From: Fragilariopsis cylindrus CCMP1102
Lineage: Eukaryota > Bacillariophyta > Bacillariophyceae > Bacillariales > Bacillariaceae
Length of the DNA: 64,000 bases
Reading direction: 5' to 3'
Assembly (NCBI GenBank): GCA_900095095.1
Contig: FMBT01000469.1
Span: 19,534 to 83,533 of the forward strand
Every line of letters starts with the position of its first letter. The first letter of the stretch is position 1. Below the pieces are notes generated by a model that saw nothing but the letters and a program-made list of their open reading frames with translations, ran no database searches and was not told where the DNA came from. A program made the position numbers and the translations under genes. Of this stretch, positions 56,640 to 64,000 are shown one piece after another.

Positions 56640-57010
56640 CAAAACATCGCTTTTAACTGGAAACTTCGACGAAGATCTTTGACACAGCGTACAAACACGG
56701 CATTAAAATTCCCATCCATGGCACGGGACAAGGCCCTACCAATTCATCAATCTTATGGTGCTTTATATCAAGTGAATTGCTTCAAAGTTATGGCACGTAA
56801 GAACATGGGATGGTGTTTGTATCTCCTGACGGCAATATGATATTCCGATTCAACATGCATTACCAGAGGGAACAAAGACGATACTACGGAAAATGAAAGA
56901 AGATGATGCTCAAATATGGCACAAACCTACTGATTGACATATAAACCGCATTCATTCCGAGTAACAATCCAGATCGGATTGCAATTTCAAGGTATAGAGT
57001 AGTGGTATTG
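56640..57010 (+). pseudogene. fragment of a reverse-transcriptase-like gene
   Basis: One frame reads AYKHGIKIPIHGTGQGPTNS then ILWCFISSELLQSYGT, and another reads ALPEGTKTILRKMKEDDAQI then W. The HGTGQG-x-NS-x-IWCF pattern followed by a D-x-Q-x-W segment is what I remember from reverse-transcriptase-like sequences scattered in diatom genomes. Stops and frame changes show that it is dead. It has no terminal repeats that I can find. Confidence 0.4.
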
Positions 57011-57789
57011 GATTGTTATCAGCTTATTCCTTGCACCATTCAGTTTAGCTATAATTTATAATCATATTTTCGATTAAAATACGAGATCTATAGATTTTTA
57101 CATACGTATGGAATTAGGTCATTTTTCTGAAACTTTTGGTTGGACGGGGGTGGGTGTGACTTACTGCTCGTGAGATGAGGTTTTATATTCTACCATTTCC
57201 GAAACCATAAGATACTACTCAGATATCCGCTATTGCTGTTTTCTTTCAATTGCGAAACTGGCGAGTTTTAGGGACGAGATCTCTTTGCTTTCGTGATGAT
57301 TTTCTTCTTCGTGTGGTACAATACATGGCGCCGCCGCCATAATAATCCTACGAATATTTAAATTAGGCTTTAGCATAGAGTAGTTCGCTTTCCTTTCAAA
57401 TCCTAGAAGCATCAGATCTTTGCTTCTTTCTTCTTCTTTTCTTTCTTCTTCTTCTTCTTTAAACATACATACATGAACAGTTTTTTCATTGTATTGCTTT
57501 TTGCTCTGATGTTTGTGTTGCTTTATCTTTATGAGTTGGAATTTTGTCTGTATATCCATTATCCTTTTTTTGCTTCTGATATTCAAGCTTTCATTTGCCC
57601 ATCGTCACTGTCACTGTCGTTCTTGTTGCCATTATCATCTTCGTTATTACTGTTTGAAATTCCTGCCATTGTCTATTGCTGCCGCTGCTGCTGCTGCTGC
57701 TGCTACTATATCCTTGATTGTAGTAGTGTTGCCCCCTGCCCCTTGCCACCACTTCGACAACTTGCATTATTATTTTTCATTACTGTTTG
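57011..57789. other. intergenic region
   Basis: Only simple repeats (GAAGAA-type on the minus strand near 57420-57465 and GCTGCT near 57680-57700) are seen. Confidence 0.4.
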
Positions 57790-58171
57790 TTAATTATTAG
57801 CCAATATAGCAGCAGTTGATGTTGTATGTGTATCTAAGTGACCAAATTGTAAAAATGCAAGTAAAAGTTGTTCATTCAGTACTTTTTGTACATTTAATTC
57901 TATTTCAGATTCCATACTTGTTGTTGAAGTTGTTGTCTTTCATTTAATAGATACTTTATTAACAAATCATCTTTCTCATCATCACTTGTCATCACTGTTA
58001 TCGCTGCCATAATCATCATCGTCATCGTCGACATCGTCATCGCATGGTGATACAGTAGCGAGTTCGTCATCTTTTGGTTCTGATCATTACCATCATCTGC
58101 TTGTACTTGTTCTTGCACTTGTTTTGCTTGTACTTGTTCTTGTTCTTTTCGTTGAGTGGTTCAACTCTCAT
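57790..58171 (-). CDS. small acidic coiled-coil protein, frame-broken
   Basis: From the ATG at 58171 (MRVEPLN), -1 shifts join EQEQVQAKQVQEQVQADDGN, DELATVSPCDDDVDDDDDDY, DEKDDLLIKYLLNERQQLQQ and a C-terminal helix ESEIELNVQKVLNEQLLLAF-LQFGHLDTHTTST, ending at 57790. The product is about 125 residues and probably a coiled-coil adaptor. I do not recognise the family. The gene is inferred from coding texture and needs about four shifts. Confidence 0.4.
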
Positions 58172-60905
58172 AATTTTAATTCTTACACACTCACTTTTTT
58201 ATATTACGCACGTTGTTACACTGTCTCTTTTTCTTTCCATTTCATATAAATAGTGATCTATTGATGATTGAAAATAACTAACTTTTTCTTGCCGTAGTAT
58301 TTTGCCGGACTATTTATTTGTCGTTATAATACACGTGCTCTAACGTCGTTTTCGTTTTCTTTTGGTAGTGGCGCAAGTGTCGTATCACGAAGATAATTCT
58401 CCGTCTCTCTCTATTGAAAACTTATGAAAACCGGAAGAAGTACCCCCTTGTATGCTCTTATGATATAAAAAGGACAGGAACGAGAATATCATCCGAAAAC
58501 AATAGCATACTGAATCGTACAAAATAGATTGAAAGTGGTATGAGTAATTCAGAAAGAATGTTGTGGTTGCGGATAGTTTTTTTGTACAACTAGTTGTAAT
58601 AAGTCCTCATCCAGGCGGGTCGACTGTTGACTTTACTGTCTTTCTAAGACATAGAGGAGCAAAGCGGCAGCTTTTAAATAATAAGTTATATATATAAGTC
58701 CTCGTCTCATTAGCCAAGACCGAACCGACGACGAGTCTGAATTGCGTTATGAATCCGCTAATGTACAAAAATTATTACTGGACAAGTGACGGGAGAGAGT
58801 TTTCTTCCAGATCGTCTCTTGAATGAATTGATTACAGCACCTTAAATAAAGAAAATAATACTAGATACAGTCTACAGTCGTAATCGCGTTAACAAATACA
58901 TTTTAACAAATACACCATTAGGCGTGCATGTGATTCGTGACTGGATGGGCTGTATTGTGTCCCGTGTAGTGACTTATTGATATAAAAAACTAAATCATGC
59001 CCAAATTTTACTATAACAACTTTAGCATCAAGTATATACACCTAAAAATCGTTTTTTAGAGGAATATTAAAGTTTACAATTGACCTATTGGATGGAGAAC
59101 TATTAATTCCTTATTCTATAAGGCTACTGGTATCTCACAATGTAGGCTCAACACAGCACACATCCGCTTTTTATGAGGTATCTTGTTCAGGACACAAAGC
59201 AGGGTAGAACTTCCAAGAAAGTGCTCCTTATTGGTCAGGGAGAGTTCCTTTACCTTGTTGTGATTGTAATAAATGATGGGTCAACAATATGTTGTAGGCG
59301 CTCCTTCATTTCATGCACACAATCATGTACCAAGACTAGCCTTTAAATAACACACCATGTTACAAGTTAATTTCTTGCAACTATTTTTTGCAAGAAGAAC
59401 TTTTTGGGAAATAAAGTTATGGAACCCATTATATGCTTACTCTTTCATATATCTGCCAGGTTTACCTTCCTTCTCCACAGTTTATGTATAATATGTTCAG
59501 CTTATGGTTTTGAGATCTTGTTGTTGTGAGACATGGAGGACAGACATGGGTGATACTTAGTAATAATCACACATTCCATCCACACACTATAAAAAGCCGG
59601 TGTACCACAGATACATTAAAAGAAATTGGTGTAACACATGTACTGCAGTAAGAAAAGCTACCTATATTGTAAATCAAAAAGTTAAAGAGGAGAAATTGGG
59701 CCTACATCACACCATTTCATTTAAAGAACTTTTTAGAGCATGATGACACAAGTAAAATATCATATAGGCTGGCTGCTGTGTTGTGTCACCACACAGCATT
59801 GTTGACTGTATACTAATTTCTATAGTTAGTCTATGCACATTGTTTCAAACCATGTCAATCCTAGGTGTAGGTGTCTTGACTTTCAGTATTAGTATTATTA
59901 CATGTGTTACAGACAAAGCATGCGGCCCCATTGTAATTTTGCGTTGTCAACGCTATTCTCTATATTTTTGATGTACAACAAATCAATCAATGAACACATT
60001 GGAGTCACACCTTTTACAAAATAGTTCAACACCTACTATATTGAACAAAATAAATTTTTACCAAAAACTTCAGACTTCACCAGCACTGTTGTGATGCTTC
60101 TGGCATGATAACAATTACAAAGCAATGTATTGGATAATAAGTGCGTTCAAAATACCACCTTACTCTTATTCTTTACTGCCAATAAGATACACATACCTCA
60201 GAGTCTATCTTTTACAACTTGCATCTTGACAGTAGAGAACTGGAGGGGAGGGGGGGGGGGGGGGATCAATCAATCTATCTTAATGAGGGTTTTCTATGCA
60301 TGCTTCTATCAGTTGTTGGGCAGGCTCATCTATTTGTTTGTTTGTTTGTTTGTTTACTTTTGAACAGGTTATTATGCTTATGAATTATTTTGGTAGCATA
60401 CAACAATGCTAAATGTGATTTTTCCAGGTAAAGAGAAATAAGAAAGTTGAAAAAAGTACTGGGAGATAACAAACAAATAGATAGATTGTTTAATGCTCTG
60501 TACTATATAGATATTATATAGTAATAACAAAAGAATATAGTGTTTATAAAATACATAGTATGGCAGCTACAGTAATGAATACAAAAGTAGATTTATTTCA
60601 AAATTTATACTACACTATTCAAAAATTAATAATTTTTAGAATGTTTTTATTTTTTTCTTAGTTTGCATATTATAGTTGGACACATACAATACAGTCCGTT
60701 TCAGAATTATCTATAGTGTCTTTATTTTGTTCTGCCGTATGTAAGTCCTTGTTATTGTTATTGTTATTGTCATTGTTGTTGCTTTTCTTCTTCATACTGT
60801 ATTTTTTACTATTCTTCTTCTTCTTCTTCTTCTAATCATTCTAAAATGAATGTATGAATGAATCGAATTGATTCGAATCTGCACCTACATCTACATCTTC
60901 TTCTT
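58172..60905. other. gene-free region with dispersed repeat
   Basis: It contains dispersed-repeat copy 3 (58980-59461) and a G-rich run at about 60243-60264. Sequence from 59462 to 60360 has no coding signal. Confidence 0.45.
58980..59461. repeat. dispersed repeat, copy 3
   Basis: It aligns with 16924-17418 from AAACTAAAT-ATGCCC through TATGGAACCCAT. Both copies are diverged by substitutions and small gaps, which indicates an old family. Confidence 0.8.
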
Positions 60906-62540
60906 TTAGAATGAAATTGGTCCAATACCGGTTGTTAAAAAATAGGGATGAAATAATACTTGTGTAATGGATGGTCGTTTATTTGGATTAAATTGTAAAC
61001 AGGATGAGATTAAATCTTGTAATTTTGTATCATAATGGCATAAATTTGTTGTTCAGTTTAATTGGATGGACTTCGTTTTTGGATCAATGATCATCATTTC
61101 GGCATTTGCTAATAATTTTGTAATACTATCTTCTGATTTACCTTTAAAGTAGGATTTACCTGTGGATAATTCTAATAATAACATACCTAAACTCCATATA
61201 TCATAATTTTTTTGTACTTTAAATTGATAACCAATATTTTGTTTTCCGCTACGGCAAATTCTGGTGGTGTCGCTTCGGGTGAATAATCTTCGGGATTACT
61301 ATTAAATGTAACACAGGATTCTAAATCAATACCTTTCACTTCTTGATTCTTACCATTCTTATCCGTCGTTAATACAAATTTTCCGCTTTTAAATCAGTCC
61401 AGACTAATCCACTCGAATGCATCGCTTCTACACATCGACAGACATTCACGGCCGCCTTCCGTAATTCGGATCCCGACAAACCACCATCTTGTTTATTTTG
61501 TGGTTGTTCTAAAAAGACACGTAAATTTTGATTCCCACTTTCTAAGACTAATGCGGAGGAACCGGGGTGGTATACCTTTGGTAACACCTGCTAATCATCA
61601 CAATTTGGTATAAAATCCACTTTCCGTACAAAGCACGTGTCACTCCCTTTAAAGAAGGAAAATGCTACACGACCTTTCGATGCCACACGATTATAATTTT
61701 TATTTTCTCTTGATAATCGATCGATATAATTAGATATCTTGACAGTTAGTCTATTGGAACCAATAATTGGTTGATTACCATCTTTATCAGCCTCATAGGC
61801 ATAATAAATTTGTGATCGTTTCGAGGATGATTGAATTAATTTACCAACTAATAAATATTTTTTTGTTTTACCCATAACAACTTTACCATTTAAATCATAT
61901 GATTGCGGCATTGCTGCTAGTACTGCTGCTGCTACTACCTTTTTATTATTATTAATAATTGGATTCTTTTTTACGACAGCAGCAGCTGCTTTGACTTTGA
62001 TAACAGGCACAGGTGCAGTCGTACTTTTCTTCACTACTGGTGCGGCCAGTTTTTGGAATTTTCAGTGATGCTTTTTTACTATTGGTTTTGAGTTTGATTT
62101 TGACTTACTATCAACAATATCAATAGTTGTTAATAATTTATATTTCGATCCTGATGCTGTTACAACCACTGCATTGTTCTTAGGGACAACTGCCTTACCA
62201 ATAGCTAACGGTGATGTTGTTATCTCATACCCATCTGGCAATTCAGGATGATTGGAGACAGTACCTTTTACTGCACCTGATTTTAATATCGTCCATTCAT
62301 CAATTTTTGGTACACCCAAATATAAACGTGTACTTGATGACTGCGACGTAGACGTCGTACGCTGTACAAGTTGTTGTTGTTGCTGATGCTGCTGCTGATG
62401 TTGTCCGTTATTATTACTGCTACTCCTGAATGCCAATACACCGCCGCCGCCGCCGTTGTACGAAAACGACAACAATAAGTACAGGCGGCAATCACTATTA
62501 ATAATTGTCGCGTCGGTACTAGCGAAAGAAGACGACCCAT
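60906..62540 (-). CDS. divergent protein kinase with N-terminal signal, heavily frame-broken
   Basis: The ATG at 62540 starts a hydrophobic leader (MGRLLSLVPTRQLLIVIAA). A low-complexity region and IDEWTILKSGAVKGTVSNHP follow. The kinase domain is read across frames: KYLLVGKLIQSSSKRSQIYY (glycine-loop position), LTVKIS (ATP-binding Lys), RLSRENKNY (helix C Glu), ALVLESGNQNL, and a catalytic loop MHSSGLVWTDLKAENF where HRD is replaced by WTD. GIDLESC stands where DFG is expected, followed by ATPPEFA and YDIWSLGMLLLEL, and the frame ends FNPNKRPSI...GIGPISF at 60906. In-frame TGA/TAG codons near 62062, 61591 and 61049 and several -1 breaks occur. The signal suggests ER passage, possibly to the plastid. 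Catalytic Asp and Lys are kept, so activity is possible if the gene is intact. Confidence 0.6.
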
Positions 62541-63415
62541 TGTCTAACTAACTTCTTCTTTTTCTTCTTCGTTGGAGATTTGTTCTTGGCTGCCCGGTTT
62601 CTTGTTGTTGTTCTTGTTTGCCGACGACGACGATTATGATTGCTGTGCGTTTAGGCTATTTAGATATCTGTGTCAAATAAGATCCCTTTTTTACTGCTAC
62701 GTACTACACTACGTCTTGTTAGCAAAACAGCAATCACACACGCACACGACACACGAACACGACACTCTAGAAAAGCAAAAAAGCCAACAAAAAGAAGTCA
62801 AGTAAGTAAGATTCCCGCGCCTAGCCTTATTGTTTTTAGTCGTACGTGGCTTCAGTAGTGTGTAGTGTGCGTCGTACGGCTGTACGTTTTTGCCAAAAAA
62901 AAATATCTTTCTCTTACTGCCTTACTTCTCGTTGGTTGTTGTGTTGTGTTTTGTTGTGCTGTGTGGTTGGGCGAGGGGTGCGCCAAAAATAAATATATAT
63001 TATGAATAGAGAGGGGTCCCGTCTGCTCTAAGTCCTGAACAGTCTGTACGCGCATCAGGGATAATAATTATTACCCCTGACGGGCATCGAATTTAGTCTC
63101 ACTGCTTGTGCGTACACGCGTCCATTGCTTTTCTCCGAAATACCGTACTGCAGCTATCGTTATGCCATGCGGTATTTGAATACAAGGCTATTCGGCCCAA
63201 ACAAATTGTCAAACAATCTTTTTCGTTTTGCTGAAACTAAAAAATTTAAATAATTTTTTTGCTTCTTCTCACGTGTGAAAAGCAGATGTAGTATGCCATT
63301 TGCGTGCAGTCGCTCTGTCTATCTAGTAGAAGCTGCTCTAGCGATTCTATTAATATACTGCTGACTTTTGTACATATAAAAATCAAAAGCATATAAAATA
63401 TTGACTACTACGAAA
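62541..63415. other. divergent intergenic region
   Basis: This is the upstream space of the kinase gene and the last gene of the window. No further feature was identified. Confidence 0.4.
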
Positions 63416-64000
63416 ATGAAAAAAATGGAGAAAAAAAACAGTAGTACTAGTATGAAGAAAGATAATCAGAATCATCATAATCATTATCGACCATTATGGC
63501 ATTTTGTATCTGTTTTAGTTTTGTTGATTATTTTAATCCGGGAGATATCAACCGTAATGATGATAAATAAGACGTCGTCTAGATATGAGTATAGTAATAG
63601 TATTGGTTTAAGTGCATCAATGTCAACAATGTCAACAATGCAAAAGTTAACCATGTTAGCAACATCAACGTCAGCGTCTACATCAACGTCACCAAAACGT
63701 GATTATGTTCCATCAAAGATAGAAAATATATTATTGATAATAGAAGGAACTTGGTTATGATCCAAAGGATAAAAAAAGTAATCCAACAGGATGTAATATA
63801 TGGGATAATCCACAATTCCACCAATCAATAATGAAATAATGGCGATGGTGATGATAGCAGTACTATTTTCATGATTATTCTTTTCATTTAGATCGTCATA
63901 TAAAAGGCAGTAAAAAGTTTTCAACCTATACCAAATTTATTAAAATCAGATTATTGATAATAAAAATAATTAATAATTCTTCTTCTTCATCTTCCATTGA
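63416..64000 (+). CDS. type II membrane protein, 5' part, runs off the right edge, frame-broken
   Basis: The ATG at 63416 is preferred over an in-frame TTG at 63401. A basic N-terminus is followed by one membrane segment (WHFVSVLVLLIILI), giving a type II anchor with the bulk in the lumen. The frame then shifts (near 63747, two bases lost, then about 63827 and 63868) through GYDPKDKKSNPTGCNIWDNP and FHDYSFHLDRHIKGSKKF to the window end. The GCxIWxxP motif resembles a family of predicted diatom membrane proteins known to me only by recollection; function is unknown. The 3' end is missing. Confidence 0.45.

Overview
The window looks like nuclear DNA of a diatom or close stramenopile relative. 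It is AT-rich, and its genes carry GT-AG introns. The main taxonomic hints are a secreted DUF285 protein with long Ser/Thr/Pro repeats, a trehalose-6-phosphate synthase/phosphatase with an N-terminal starch-binding-like region, a copia-type retrotransposon, very long Asn/Gln/Asp runs, and a 234-residue protein resembling an uncharacterised diatom family. Genus cannot be told from sequence alone.

Layout, left to right. 1-2779 is the 3' part of a low-complexity gene entering from the left edge. 3583-4525 (minus) is an unusually GC-rich membrane-protein gene. 6247-8933 is a secreted short-chain-dehydrogenase-like gene. 8934-10567 holds a minisatellite and direct repeats. 10568-12754 is a secreted DUF285/mucin-like/Cys-rich protein. 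14038-16323 (minus) is a four-exon MATE transporter. 16324-19080 is repeat-rich. 19081-24151 (minus) is the three-exon TPS-TPP gene. 25281-33627 holds a small Gln-rich gene, the diatom-type protein, a DUF4126 membrane protein, a Gln-rich coiled-coil protein (minus) and a membrane protein. 34266-34889 (minus) is histone H2A.X. 35133-37900 is a pile-up of repeats, including a TIR element and a 190-bp satellite. 38378-43411 (minus) is a full ABCC-type ABC transporter. 45513-52014 (minus) is an apparently intact copia retrotransposon with identical LTRs and a 5-bp target duplication, inserted next to decayed coding sequence. 55312-56101 is a secreted protein, 57790-58171 (minus) a small acidic coiled-coil protein, 60906-62540 (minus) a divergent kinase, and 63416-64000 a membrane protein running off the right edge.

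The most striking global feature is that most single-copy genes are broken by one-base losses, and every break I traced goes the same way (-1). More than 40 were followed by matching conserved protein motifs across frames, with no clear +1 event. The retrotransposon, the MATE gene, H2A and the DUF285 gene are clean. Deletion-biased long-read assembly error is the leading explanation. Coordinates of broken genes below therefore span several frames.

Apart from repeats, three structures deserve attention. One is a roughly 100-bp module duplicated in inverted orientation upstream of two convergent genes, one of them H2A.X. The second is a gag-TGA-pol arrangement in a single frame in the retrotransposon. 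The third is a 565-bp TIR element carrying tRNA-like box A/B sequences. The genes are not organised in operons and show no shared pathway.
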